Positions 10,580-21,995 of a DNA stretch of 55,446 nt are shown here, piece by piece. Source of the DNA: Mucidula mucida (Eukaryota; Basidiomycota; Agaricomycetes; Agaricales; Physalacriaceae). The DNA is taken from the NCBI GenBank assembly GCA_015501055.1, contig JADNYV010000235.1, positions 1 through 55,446 of the forward strand, in the 5' to 3' direction. How positions within the stretch are numbered: the stretch's first letter is position 1; the number at the start of each line of letters is the position of its first letter. A program made the translations under genes and the position numbers. Below the pieces are notes generated by a model that was not told the origin of the DNA, made no database searches, and saw only the letters and a program-made list of their open reading frames with translations.

Positions 10580-10765
10580 ATGCTACAGAGACACGAAGAC
10601 ATATTAAAGCTATTCGCAGAGGACACGGCTCTGAAGGTGTTGGAGGACTCACGGAGCCTTGGAACGCTCAGGATCTCCCCCACATTGCCGCTGAGCCAAG
10701 ACGGTCGATTGCAAGCATGGAAGGCCGTTCAAGAGAGCGTGGTCGAACCGTTGAATGCAGCTTGA
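10580..10765 (+). CDS. Small reading frame conserved in both mirrored arms, unknown
   Basis: It encodes about 61 residues (HEDILKLFAEDTALKVLED near the start). It is preserved, with changes, on the opposite strand at about 40530-40715. It lies just after the kinase-like gene in both arms and could be its last exon or the end of another gene. No domain is recognised. Confidence 0.3.
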   Translation: MLQRHEDILKLFAEDTALKVLEDSRSLGTLRISPTLPLSQDGRLQAWKAVQESVVEPLNAA

Positions 10766-10956
10766 GTATCGCAGTCCTATAATAAGCGATACTTTGACTT
10801 CACGATTCAACCTGGCTAGCCAATCCATAGTAGCAGAGGATTAATGTCTTATGATGTGCTCCTTGTTATCACCATATGTCGTTTCCGTGTGAAGCTATGT
10901 ACGACGCTGGTGGCCCCGCTTCCAATCACCCGACGGACGAAATGGTACTTTGCTGA

Positions 10957-12352
10957 TTACTCCAAGATGCCGCAATATTGAAGGCATGTGTAGGCTCTCG
11001 TGATAGATCTACATTGACATCCGCCATATTTCTTCTTGTTTACATTCTCCAGGGTGTATGCCTCAACTTCCCTCAAGAACTCTGCCTTCCCTTTCACAGG
11101 TGCCCAACCCAGTGTCTTGCTCGGGTACTGACACAGTGGCTGTTGCCGCCAAGGATATGCATAATGATTTCCTATGATTAAACTCAACTTGGCGAGAAGG
11201 AACAGCGCTTCATATACTCACGGGAGGTCCAAGTCGGTAAACTCTTTCACTGTAATTGGGCGCCCCTTGGAAACCACTTTCCCAGTCATTGCCCGCGCAG
11301 CGGTTAGCGAAACCTCGCGAAGTTGGACAGAGCCATTTTCTATGAAAAAGTACCCTTCTTTACCGTGCGGGACTTGTTCCCATTCCGACGAAAGAAGCTC
11401 GGTGACCAGGAGTACGAGAAAATCAACGACTGTGTTCGGGTCAGTTGTTGGCTTAACGAGGCCAAAAAGACACTGACATTCGTGAAGTTCTACAATCGCC
11501 AAGTAATTAAGGCCTTCTCCAATCATGACAGGTTGCGGAGGGCAATCACATTCTGAGGCATACCGCTGGACAAGTATTGGTGGCCGTTGGGGTCTTGTAT
11601 ACCTGCATCAACTAGTACTCCGCTAGGACGGGCGAAGATTCCGCCAGGAATGACGAGATAGGAATAAATCACGCCTGGATTCTTGTGAGTGAGATGGTTC
11701 GTCCACCTGTGCTATGGTACCGTCTTCATCTGCTTTGAGGAATTCTAGATCGACGTTACGATGAATGAGTAATCTCAAGCGACCCATCTCTTCAACATTT
11801 GCATGTCCCAAACTTTGTTGGGTATATCGCGGCCTAGGGCATCATCCAAGAGTACACCTGCACCAGACTGGATACTATGGTTAACTATCATCAAAATGCA
11901 ATAAGGCAACAAACGTACAACGTGAATTACACGGGGGGTCTTCTCCATTTCCTCAGAGCGGCCGCGATGTTCTGAGCTCCAACGAGATGTCGCAGTCGTA
12001 CTAAGAGATTATACAAGTCAGTACGTCGTTAGGAATACTCAATTGCGAGGACACTAACAGAGTCAATGAGGAGATCAGTGTCTTTGAGCAGATCGACCAA
12101 AAGAGCAGCATCAGTGGTCGGTGAACCTTCCACCACCTTGAGAGGGCCAAGGTTCAACTTCCGAAGCTTTTTTGCCTTATCGGCGCTGCGAACAAGTACT
12201 GTAATGGATACATGTGGGAGTTCGGAGGCGAAGAAGAGGGTTCCAGCAACGTAGCCTATTGATTGGAATATATCAGTATGATTGGTACCAGTGTTCACAA
12301 GGAGATATGACGTACCAGTTGCACCAAAGATGAGAATGTTGGTCTGCGACAT
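10957..12352 (-). CDS. NmrA-like / NAD(P)-binding Rossmann-fold oxidoreductase, probably damaged
   Basis: The start MSQTNILIFGATG, an intron, then YVAGTLFFASELPHVSITV gives the glycine-rich NAD(P) loop. VRSADKAKKLRKLN is the expected charged loop after beta-2. Further down are VLLDDALGRDIP, IHRNVDLEFLKADEDGT, GGIFARPSGVLVDAGIQ, GKEGYFFIENGSVQLREVS and, near the end, KTLGWAPVKGKAEFL. This is the full layout of a common basidiomycete epimerase/NmrA-like protein. Several exons need one-base corrections (one in a G run near 11946), so it is either a decaying gene or affected by base-call errors. A FunK1 fragment begins only about 50 bp upstream of its start codon, so its native promoter appears to have been lost. 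Confidence 0.62.
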
Positions 12353-12401
12353 GGAGAGAGGAAAAGTGAAGTGCGATATGTACTGTACCACTCTTCAGCC
12401 T

Positions 12402-13085
12402 TTAAACGCCTGAAAATCTGCTCTTAAACGATATCCCGATTTCCGGTGGCGACCATTTTTGATCCAGCTTTGAGCCATACAAGTCAATAAGACACCCTTT
12501 GAGTCCAGGAAGAAGTCGCTGTTCCTGCACCTGAACAGCACGCGATGATGACATTTCCTGCACTGGTATTACGGCGTACAACACGGTTACGGAGATATTC
12601 ATGACCTGCAAGTCATCATTGTAGAGGGACGTCGTACCACGAAGCAATCATACCTTGTACTCCATTCAAGAACACCAAGAGAAGTTCTTTCAATGTTGCA
12701 AGATATGTCAGCGGCCAGCCATAGATCGACATAAGCGCGTGTGAACTCGAGAAACAGTCTCTCTTTCGAGGTATGATGATTCGCCGGTCAAGCTCGTCAT
12801 TGTCCGTCGATGCGATATGTAGGAGATGCTCTCCGCTCTCCGCCCAAGGACGCTGTGTTCCCAGTTCTTGTTTGTCATCTGGCGGCAAGCTGTCACAGAG
12901 ACCTGCAGTCCGATCCACCATATCGTCGATTATTGCGTCCTCGTACAGCGTTATTCGACCACAAAACTCGCAATGAGACCCCTTTGCGTTTCTGTAGCTC
13001 GCCTTTGGACTTGACTGATTCGGGACGCCACGAGTGCTTGAGAACAAAGACGCGAGCTTGGTTCCTAATCAGCTTTTGATGTGTA
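12402..13085 (-). pseudogene. FunK1 internal fragment (B')
   Basis: Only the middle of a FunK1 gene is present: ITLYEDAIIDDMVDRTAG, YGWPLTYLATLKELLLVFLN and the catalytic-loop exon. In that exon the loop reads VVRRNTSAGNV, so the HRD aspartate and histidine are replaced. DLD is also changed (CLIDLYGSKL). Both ends are breakpoints: the left abuts the NmrA-like start region, and the right (about 13085) abuts the 3' flank of FunK1 copy B. Confidence 0.75.
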
Positions 13086-13132
13086 GCGTCGCATTGACGA
13101 TAATATATTCAAGATACGGTATCATACTGGAA

Positions 13133-16100
13133 CTACTTATTCCTCTGTCGTTTAGGTGTCGGTGAACCGAGAGATACCTGTTGTTTTGAATGTGTTGTGA
13201 AGTCGTTGCAGTCGGCGATGAGTCCAAGTGCGCAGGAATCGACTCACGTATCAGAAGGCAGAAACATGTCATCGAGCTCCTTCTGTGCTTGTCCAGTATC
13301 TTTTCCACAATGTCTTCATCCTCCTCGGTAGGGACTGTTGCAATTGTTTTCTCCAACAGAGTAATGACCCTCCGGTGAAGGTGTGATATTCATATAACTC
13401 GCGATGAGTATATGCCAAGCGAAGAAGACCGAACCATTCACGAACGAGGGGCTTGATATGGTGGAAGTAGGGATGGAAATTGCCCACAACATCCTCTTCA
13501 AAGTCATTGGGGTGGGGAATAGATGGTGTTTGTTCACAGCGAGGGTGGCGTCGTCACTGTGAAGACGTGGTAGACAACATTGCGCAACATGTGACCAGTT
13601 CCTTCTCTGTGAGCTCGGCACGACGGCGCCGCCAGGTCCACTGCGTATCAGGCAGATGTTGACCAAGATCCACAAGAATGACTCGATATCATGGATTGCA
13701 TCTTGATATGGTACTGCTGAGTCAGTTCCATATTTGGTCGGAACAGGTCCGAGGATTTCGGCGCTGGCATAAGGAGGTGTTCCCTAAAAGAAAAGACGTC
13801 AAGATCAATCTGAAGGTTTGTAGGATGGACTTACAGTTCTAGACACCTTAGAGGTGTCCTTGTCCTCATCCTCTGATACAAGCACGGCGGGATTGAAGTC
13901 GAAACTCCGTTAACCTTATATCTATGAGCGTGAATACCAAAATGTCCAATGAGACATACACGGTGCCATCCTAACCGATCTGTTGTAATAATATGATCTT
14001 CTTGAGGGGAGGGAATGCTAAACTATACTCGATGGCCGCGATCATATAGGTGTTGTCAATGTTGATGTTAACTCCGAGCACATCATACGCAGAGGAAATA
14101 ACATCAGGGTGAGTGATAGTGACAGCTTGGGCAAGTGCTTGCGCCGTCTAAAATAAGAAGTGATTACGAGGGAGAGGGACCAATTTCAGCCTCTGGTATT
14201 GGGTCATCTTGAGTTTGAGCCGGAGGGAGCGTTCTGGTATGTCGAGCACCCAGCTTTGAGCGATCCAAGTCAATAAGACACCCTTTGGTGCCAAAAGAAG
14301 TCGTTGCTCCTTTATCTGGACACCGCGCGATGATGACATTCCCGGCACTGATATCACGGTGTAGAAGACCGTTGTTGCAGAGATGTTCATGACCTGCAAG
14401 TCATTATCGTCAAAGATATGTCGTACACATGAAACAATCATACCTTGCACTCCGTTCAAGAATACCACAAGAAGTTCTTTCAATGTTGCAAAATATTTCA
14501 GCGGCCAGCCGTAGGTCGACATAATGACGCGCGTGTGAACTCGAGAAACAAAGCTCTCATTCGAGGAGTAGTAATTCGCTGAATCTCGTCATCGTCCGTC
14601 GATGCGACATGCAGGAAACGCTCTTCGCTTTCCGCCCGAGGACGCATCGTTCCCGATTCTTGTTTCCCATCTGGCGGAGGGCTGTCGAGAGACCGGCACG
14701 TATGAACGGCCCAGTCCGATCCACTATGTCGTCGATTACAGCGTCCTCGTACAGCGTTATTCGAGCAAGAAATTCGCAATCAGACCCATTTGCCTTGCTG
14801 TAGAGTTCGCCTTCGGACTTGACTGATTCGGGCCGCCATGACTGCTTGAGAACAAAGACCTGAACAAGGATGTGAGCTTGGTTTACAAGGTAGCGGTTGG
14901 TATGTACCTCTTTGCTGGGTTGACCATCTATGAAGCGTACCACTGCCCAGACTAGTGTTGCCCTACCACGCATCACCCTTGCACGAGCAACACTCATGAC
15001 TTTGACGGTCAAGTACTGCGTACCGTCATTGAGTGTGATGACCCATCTCTTCTTGTACGAATCAGTCGCAAAGACGTCAGCGCTGTCTCACTCGTCAATC
15101 GGTAAGACTCGACCACCTCATTAGGCTGAACATAAATTTCATGGAGGGATCAAAGCCAAGTTTGTGTGGGCAAGGACGGCAAACGAGGCAATGATACGTA
15201 TAAAATGTTTTGGAAACTAAGGCAAGAAATGTGAATCATAACGTGGTGCGTATCGAAGATGGAACTCACCTTGTGGATATCGATAGGCGTACTAGTAAGG
15301 AGGACACCGGATCGGTCGTGGAGGCACACTAAAATGCATCGCGGTCCAAAAGTAAAACCGAAAACGAATCGACGATCGAGTTGCTCGCGCAATATTTGCC
15401 GCAGATAGCCAATGAGCTGCTTGACCACCCCCTCCCACTCTTCGTTGTCGCTGCGCTTCATCTCCAGCGCGGCGACGATTTGAAGCCACCAAATTACGCC
15501 CTATACACAACGTCATTCTCAAGCGATGCCTGAAAATCGATAAAATACGCACTTTGGCTTCATCCTACAAAGATAGTCAGGAATATCGCCCGAAATAAGG
15601 AGTTTTGACATACCGGAGATAAATCCTGGACACGGTCATGTAGCATACTATGTGAAGCAGACAATCCGGTCGTATGCGTGCAATAGTTTTATCGGCAGAG
15701 TGCGGAGCTTTTGAATGGTAATCGACCCATCTCGTCGATCCTCCAAGCCGAGCAGAATTTTCACCGGGATGCTGAGAGCATAGCTCTTCCGCGGCGCGGT
15801 GGATGACGTTGGCGACAGAGACAAATGCACCATACAATTCATGCTCTTTGCGGACTGAGTCGGGAAATGCGCTCCATCGAGACTCTGGGTGATGCGCCCC
15901 TTTGACTTTGTCCCAAATGGCGTCAACAAGGGTTTCCTCGATCGGGAACATGGCTTTTAAAAACTCCTCCGTATCGGTGACACGACAGTGGACGGGGAAA
16001 TCAGTGTTAACAGCCTCCTTCATGCTAGCTGCACTTTCTTGCTGGTAAGAGTAACTCAATGAAGGACGTCCTGCTGTGCGTGTCGGTGTGTTGTTGCTCG

Positions 16101-16143
16101 CAGCGGGTTTCTTGTACACCTGTGGTGGGATATGGACCCCCAT
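13133..16143 (-). CDS. FunK1-type protein kinase, copy B, full length but frameshifted
   Basis: The start MGVHIPPQVYKKPAASNN at 16143 is followed by the N-terminal exon, a 12-nt micro-exon (DEAK, near 15553), VIWWLQIVAALEMKRSDNEE, RRFVFGFTFGPRC, MKIYVQPNEVVESYRL-like sequence, ITLYEDAVIDDIVDR, HLCNNGLLHRDISAGNVIIA (near 14330-14390), CLIDLDRSKLG, and a C-terminal exon ending near 13133. The HRD and DLD motifs are intact. Relative to copy D, a C run near 14690 and a T run near 14559 are each one base short, giving frameshifts that may be real or base-call errors. It is the left arm of the inverted repeat with copy D. FunK1 kinases are thought to act in sexual development, but substrates are unknown. 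Confidence 0.72.
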
Positions 16144-16320
16144 GATGAGAAAGAGGAAGACAAGAAGACCACAAGGACGCACCCAAAAACAGTGGCTGAT
16201 AAAGCTTTATCGATTATCACTTGAGAATCGCGGCAGCTTCTATGACTCTGTGCCACGCCGGGTGCACGAGTGTGACTTGTTGAAGTTGTTGAAGAAGGCA
16301 ACCACAGCCACGTGATCGAT

Positions 16321-16980
16321 CTATGGCTTGAGTCCTCCCACCATTGTCGAGTTCACGAGACAGACCGCCACAATTTGAGCCTGCGCTTCAGGATATCCTA
16401 CCATCATCAGCTCCGTACACCTCGCTTCGCGTCGTAGCTGGAGGCCAACAATTTGACTAAAACTCTTCTCAGTAAGCGTGTTGCCGAAGTTTGTGTTCCC
16501 GGACACGCGCAGTTCGGCTATGGCAAAGTAGGCGTCGTATGGAAGAAAAGTGTTTGTAGCTGCACAGGCCTGAAGCCAGTTGGGTGTTACGACGACTTTT
16601 GTGGTCTGTGCGCGCGTAATTCAAGGCGACATCGACGAGAGAAACATCGGGCATACCGCGACATCCCAATCTACGTGTCTCTCCAGCCGTTTCTTCATAC
16701 GCACAGCTGTGATGATGACATCTGCGTCATGCTCATCCGTACTGCTCATGAGTTGATAAAGAGCGGTTTCATCGCCAGACAAGAACGTTTTTCCATCTTC
16801 CAAGAGTGAACCGAGCTCGAACAATGTACTCGAGTCGATCTTGGCTGGAATGATGTGGATCCGGATAAGCCTAGTCTTTTCTGAAATGAAGCGGTCAGGC
16901 TTTAATCGTTTACGTTGGAGTTCGTAGGAACCCGATGCGTTTATCGGAGGTCGAGGTCGTCTAGTAGACATGGATGGCAT
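16321..16980 (-). CDS. BRCT-domain protein, related to N-termini of family X DNA polymerases (copy 2)
   Basis: The start MPSMSTRRPRPPINASGS leads into RLIRIHIIPAKIDSSTLFEL and DADVIITAVRMKKRLERHVD. An intron (GTATGC..ACAG) is followed by TTKVVVTPNWLQACAATNTF and LPYDAYFAI. The VIIT..V and VVTPNWL..C segments have the shape of a BRCT repeat (beta-3 and the Trp helix), and the preceding RKRLER context resembles fungal Pol IV/lambda N-termini. After it come only about 70 residues and a stop at 16321, with no polymerase domain. It may be a truncated duplicate or a stand-alone BRCT protein. Its 3' third is repeated inverted at 36541-36740. Confidence 0.55.
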
Positions 16981-17075
16981 GACGTCACCTTCTCGCGCTT
17001 GACTTTAGACCGCCATGTACAGGCGCGAACTGAAGGACATTCCGAGTTTATTCACACCATCATCATTCCAGATTC

Positions 17076-17701
17076 ATGCAAGTACGAAAGGCGGTTGCGT
17101 CTGGGACTAGAGAGCAGGCTACGTCCTGTTCCTCTGCTACGCCAGACCTTTCTACCAGCAACAAGATTCCGCGCACACCCAAAGAAGAAAACGAAATTCC
17201 TATCTCTGAATTCCGTCCCTCTGTATTGCCCGAGGATCGTATCTTTCGCTGGACTTCGCCGTACTCGCTTTCATTCCAAGCCTCGCTCTTGTCCAAATTT
17301 CCTACTTTATACACACCAGTTATCTTGGATCTCTTGCGCAACGCATTCGATAAGCCAACCAACGCGCATCAACTACGGCATAGGCCTTCTTCGCTTTCAC
17401 CAGTTCTGTGATAGAAATGAGTCTCCTGAATCCGATCGCATGCCAGCGTCTACGATTCTTCTCGCCGTAAGCACGTTTGTTACTGTCACTCGACCGTGTT
17501 GTTCAATGCATTCAGGGTTTCGTCGCCTGGGTACACAAAGAAAGAGCCACCCCAGGTGATACCATCGTTACGTGGCTCAAGGGCGTCCATGCTTGGCACA
17601 CCCTCAACAACGCAGAGTGGCACGGCAATGACGCTTTCATCTCTCTCGTCGCAAAATCCGCTTCCAAGAAATTTCAGCGTACACCTCGTTCTCAACGCTA
17701 G
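17076..17701 (+). pseudogene. Tyrosine recombinase-like gene, degenerate, copy 2 (uninterrupted)
   Basis: Same content as copy 1 without the hAT-like insertion: MQVRKAVASGTREQA, PSVLPEDRIFRW, the shared one-base phase change after FDKPT, YGIGLLRFHQFCDRNE, the intron GTAAGC..TTCAG (near 17467-17517), WLKGVHAWHTLNNAEWHGND and a stop after TPRSQR. The core-binding half of a tyrosine recombinase is present and the catalytic half is absent. Base 17094-17101 is the empty site for the insertion in copy 1. Differences from copy 1 include three CpG transitions within 20 bp (17333-17347). Confidence 0.75.
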
Positions 17702-17769
17702 CCGTTGTTGCAGTCGGCATATCATGAACTTTCCTCTTGCACGTAGCTTTCAACTGACTTGATGGGGCG

Positions 17770-18735
17770 AAGAGTTACTACTAGGAAGGTTATCTGCAGA
17801 GACAATCGCCAAAGTGGGACGATGAAACGTCATATATATTCGCGCAAGCTAGAGGGCCTTATGCCGACCATGATATCACACGTATAGTTGAGACGTAACT
17901 CGGAGATTGATCAGAAACTAAGTAGAACACTCACATGTAGCACACTAGATTCACAAAGATAATCGCATACAATTATATTCGCCTACGGATCATCCCCAAT
18001 CCCTTCGTTTGGTCTAATATCTAGCCTGGCGAGGGCGGCTCTAGTAGGTGCGGTACTGTCTTGTGAACTCGACACGCACTATAGAGCCTGGTTTCATTGG
18101 ACAGGGCAATACCGCCATCCCCCGTTCATCATTTATTTAAAGCTCCGCCTGGGTGCCGGTTGCTAAGCCGTACTTCAAATTCCACTGTAATCATCCATAC
18201 ACGCCGTAACACGCGCGAATTGCGCGTAGATATTAGGATGCATGGACCCGGTTTCTCTGAAAGAGCTTTAGGCCAACAGGCTGCGAACCAGATCTCCTGT
18301 CCTGCCTTCCGGTGCTACTCTCCTCCCCATGTTAATGCCCCTGGAACTAAATGACACCGCTAAGAAGTACCCAAACATACTCCCTTGTACCAGACTATAG
18401 ATGGTTTTGGCATTGCCGCCATGGCTAACGATAGCGAACATCGACGGATGTCGGTGCACTGAAGACTTGAAGTGGACACGTCGAAGTGAGCACGTGCAGA
18501 CGGCTTACAGCGGCAAACACGTCGGACCTTGAATAGAACCCTGAACTGAGGATGCCCATAAGACCCCCGCCTATGAAACCAGTCTATCTAATATCCACTG
18601 GCCGCGAGGTTCGCCATGTGACCGTGTGTGAACGTCAACTGAGCCTAATTTTCACCTACTACTAGGCATGCTCGAGGATAAGTATAATCGGTCGTATATG
18701 TCACGGTGAATCGGTAGAAACCCGCTGTTGTGAAT
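17770..18735. other. Extra ~0.65 kb in copy 2 of the duplicated unit
   Basis: The two units match on both sides, but copy 2 has about 650 bp (roughly 17935-18600) with no counterpart in copy 1, where the spacer is only about 300 bp. No reading frame with recognisable content, terminal repeats or target duplication was found. A short palindrome (CGCGCGAATTGCGCG) lies near 18213. Confidence 0.45.
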
Positions 18736-18738
18736 GCG

Positions 18739-21497
18739 TTAGGGAATCGTTGCAATCCGCGGTGAATCTAAGTGCGCAATATCAGAAGGCGAAAACAAGT
18801 CGTCCATCTCCTTCCGCCGCTTCTCCAGTATATTTGCCACAATGTCGTCATCCTCTTCAAAAGGTACTGTATCCACTGCCTTCTCCAACATAGCAATCAC
18901 CCTCCGATGCAGAGTGTGATATTCATATAACTCGCGATGAGTATATGCCAAGCGAAGAAGACCGAACCATTCACGGACGAGGGGCTTGAGATGATGAAAG
19001 TAGGGATGGAAATTGCCTACAATGTCCTTTTCAAAGTCACTGGGGATGGCAAAAAGACGGCGCTTGTTCAAGGCGAGCGTGGCGTCATCACTGTTAAAGA
19101 CGCGATAGACGACTTTACGCAGCACATTTCCTTCTTCTGTGATCTTGGCACGACGGGCGTCGCCAGGTCCACTTCGCGTCAGGCAGATGTGGACCAAGAT
19201 CCACAAAAATGACTCATATCATGGATTGCATCTTGCTGTGGGAGTACTGTTGAGACAGTTCCATATTGGACGGGGAAGGGTCCAAGAATTTCTGCGCTAG
19301 CATAACGAGGTGTTCCCTAAGAGAAAGAGGAATGGAGTTAGTAGTAGTTCAAAGGGCTGTAAGATGGGAGTTACCAAAGTTCTAGATCCCTTAGAAGCGC
19401 CCTCGTCCTCAGCATTGACGGCGGTATCAAAGTCAAAACTCCGTTCAACCTTTGAAAGTATGAGTGTGAATACCATAATGTCCAACGAAACATACATGGT
19501 GCCATCCTAACCGATCTGTTGTTATGATATAGTTTTCTTGAGCAGGAGGGAATGCTAAACTATACTCGATGGCCGCGATCGTATAGTTGTTGTCAATGTT
19601 GATGTTAACTCCGAGCACATCATACGCAGAGGAGATAACCTCGGGCTGTAGTGATAGTGACACCGGAAAGTTCTCACGTTCTTGGAAATAGAAAACGACT
19701 GAGGCGGAGAGGAACGCCATTTGTGTCTTTGTTATTAGTTTGCTGCGAGTTCGAACCGAAGGGAGCGTTTTGGTATTTCGAGCACCCAGCTTTGAGCGAT
19801 CCAAGTCAATAAGACACCCTTTGGTGCCAAAAGAAGTCGTCCCTCCTTCACCTGGACAGCACGCGATGATGACATTTCCTGCACTGATATCACGGTGTAA
19901 ACGACCGTGCTCGTAGAGAGATTCGTGACCTGCAAGCCGTCATTGTCAAAGAGACGTCGTTACACACGAAACAATTATACCATGCACTCCGTTCAAGAAC
20001 ACCACGAGAAGTTCTTTCAATGTTGCGAAAGATGTCAGCGGCCAGCCGTAGGTCGACACGATGACGCGCGTATGAACTCGAGAAACATAGTCTCTCTCTC
20101 GAGGAGTGGTCATTTGGTCAATCTCGTCATCGTCCGTCGATGCGACATGTAGGAACGCTCTTCGCTTTCAGCCCGTAGACGCCTCATTCCCGGTTTTTGT
20201 CCGTCATCTGGCGGCAAGCTGCCCACACGTATGAACGTCCCAGTACGATTCACCATATCGTCAATTACGACGTCCTCGTGTAGCGTTGTTGGACCAAGAA
20301 ACTCGCATTCAGACCCCTTTGCCTTGCTATTGGATTCGCCTTCGGACTCGACTAACTCGGGACGCCAAGGCTCCTTGAGAACAAAGCCTGAACCAGGACG
20401 TGAGCATGGCTTCAGGTCAGCGTTTGGTAAGTACCTCTGCACCGAGTTGATCATTGATTAAGGGTACCACTGTCCAGACAGATGTTGCCCTACCACCATC
20501 ACTCCGCATGGGCAACACTCATGCTTTGTACTGCCTACCGTCTTCGGCGTGGTCTCTTGTACGAATCAGTCGCAAAGGCTGTCGTACTCGTCAATCGGTA
20601 GGATCCACCACCTCATTAGGCTGAACGTAAATTTCATGGAGGGATCAAAGCCAAGTTTGTGTGGGGAAAGGACGGTAAACGAGGCAATAATACGGATAAA
20701 TTGTTTCGGAAACTATTCAGTCGAGAAATGTACATAAATGATAGCGCGATGCACGTCGAAGATGGAAACACACCTTGTGGATATCGATAGGCGTACTAGT
20801 AAGAAGGACGCCGGATCGATCGTGGAGGCATACTCAGACTGACATGCATCGCGGTCCAAGGGTAAATCCGAACACGAATCGACGATCGCGCAATATTTGC
20901 CGCACATGGCCGATAAGCCGCTTGACCACCCCCTCCCACTCTTCTTTGTCGCTGCGCTTCATCTCCAGCGCGGCGACGATTTGAAGACACCAAATCACGC
21001 CCTATACAAAGTCAGTCTCAAGCGATGCCTGAAATTTGATAAAACACGAACTTCGGTGTCATCCTACAGAGTAGTCAGGATCTCGTCGGAATGATAGGAT
21101 GTTTGACATACCGGGGATGAAGCGTGTCCATGTAGCAGACTATGTGCAAGCAGACAATTCGGCCGTACAGGCGCCTCAGATTTCGAAGTTTTTGCGTGCC
21201 ACCTCGCCGACCCTCCAAGTCGAGCAGTACTAGTATTTTCACCGGGGTGCTGTGAGCAGAGCTCTTCCGCAGCGCTGTGGATGACACTGGCCACAGAGAC
21301 AAATGCACTATACAGTTCACCCTCTTTGACGACTGATTCGGGAAATGCGCTCCATCGGGACTCTGGGTGATGCGCCACCTCGACTTGCTTCCAATGGCGT
21401 CAACAAGCATTTCCTCAATGGGAACATAGCCTTCAAAACTCGTCCGTGTCGAGACACGATAGTGGACGGGGAAATCACTGTCAATACCCTCCTTCAT
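18739..21497 (-). pseudogene. FunK1-type protein kinase, copy C, degenerate
   Basis: This is the second member of the direct repeat with copy A. The first exon is corrupted (DFPVHYRVSTRTSFEGY, where copy B has a VTDTEEFLKAMFPIEE-type sequence), and there are several indels in the N-lobe exons. The region around the catalytic loop is nearly identical to copy A (19907-20152 versus 6043-6297), with LHRDISAGNVIIA intact. CLIDLDRSKLG and the C-terminal exon (KEMDDLFSPSDIAHLDS) end at 18739. The mixture of degenerate and near-identical stretches suggests gene conversion with copy A. Confidence 0.75.
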
Positions 21498-21703
21498 GCT
21501 AGCACACTCTCTTGCTGCGACGCGTCGCGGTGAGTCGTCGTCGTGACTTTCCTTCCAGAAGCAGCGGCTGGTGTAGAGCTCTTCCGATTATTATTCGGCC
21601 CTCGCACCCGTTTTCACGACTCTGTGCCGCGCTGAGAGACATTGTGAGATGTTGAAGTTGTTGAAGTATCTGAACAAGACAATTCGAGCCACGTAACCGA
21701 TTT

Positions 21704-21907
21704 ATGGCTATAGACTATAGTTTGAGTCAAGAGCAATTTGAGCAGCTGTTATGGCTGGATACATCAGCTCCTGGTTTCCCTCATTCCTTTCATCACTCTA
21801 TGCCCTCTTTTATTCCCAAAAAGAACGTTGTCCGGGCATCCTGGCATGAAACTTTTGAGTTACTCCAGTGGGTGCGGGACAAAGTCAAACACCATGCTCT
21901 CCCATAA
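21704..21907 (+). CDS. Small hypothetical reading frame
   Basis: 67 codons starting MAIDYSLSQEQFEQLLWLD and ending WVRDKVKHHALP. It lies between FunK1 copy C and the 3' end of the TFIIE gene, convergent with the latter. Composition looks protein-like, but no family is recognised. It could be a terminal exon of a lost gene. Confidence 0.3.
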   Translation: MAIDYSLSQEQFEQLLWLDTSAPGFPHSFHHSMPSFIPKKNVVRASWHETFELLQWVRDKVKHHALP

Positions 21908-21995
21908 CGCCACAATCCATGATGTTTAAAAGTAACATATTGTCATTCTTGACTAGTGATGTAGAGTACATATAGATTAACGCTACAATAATAAT

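Noticed and set aside
16915..17559. 214-codon plus-strand frame overlapping the BRCT start and the recombinase remnant
   Set aside because: It mixes antisense of the BRCT first exon with two frames of the recombinase; only its YGIGLLRFHQFCD part is coding-like and belongs to the recombinase remnant.
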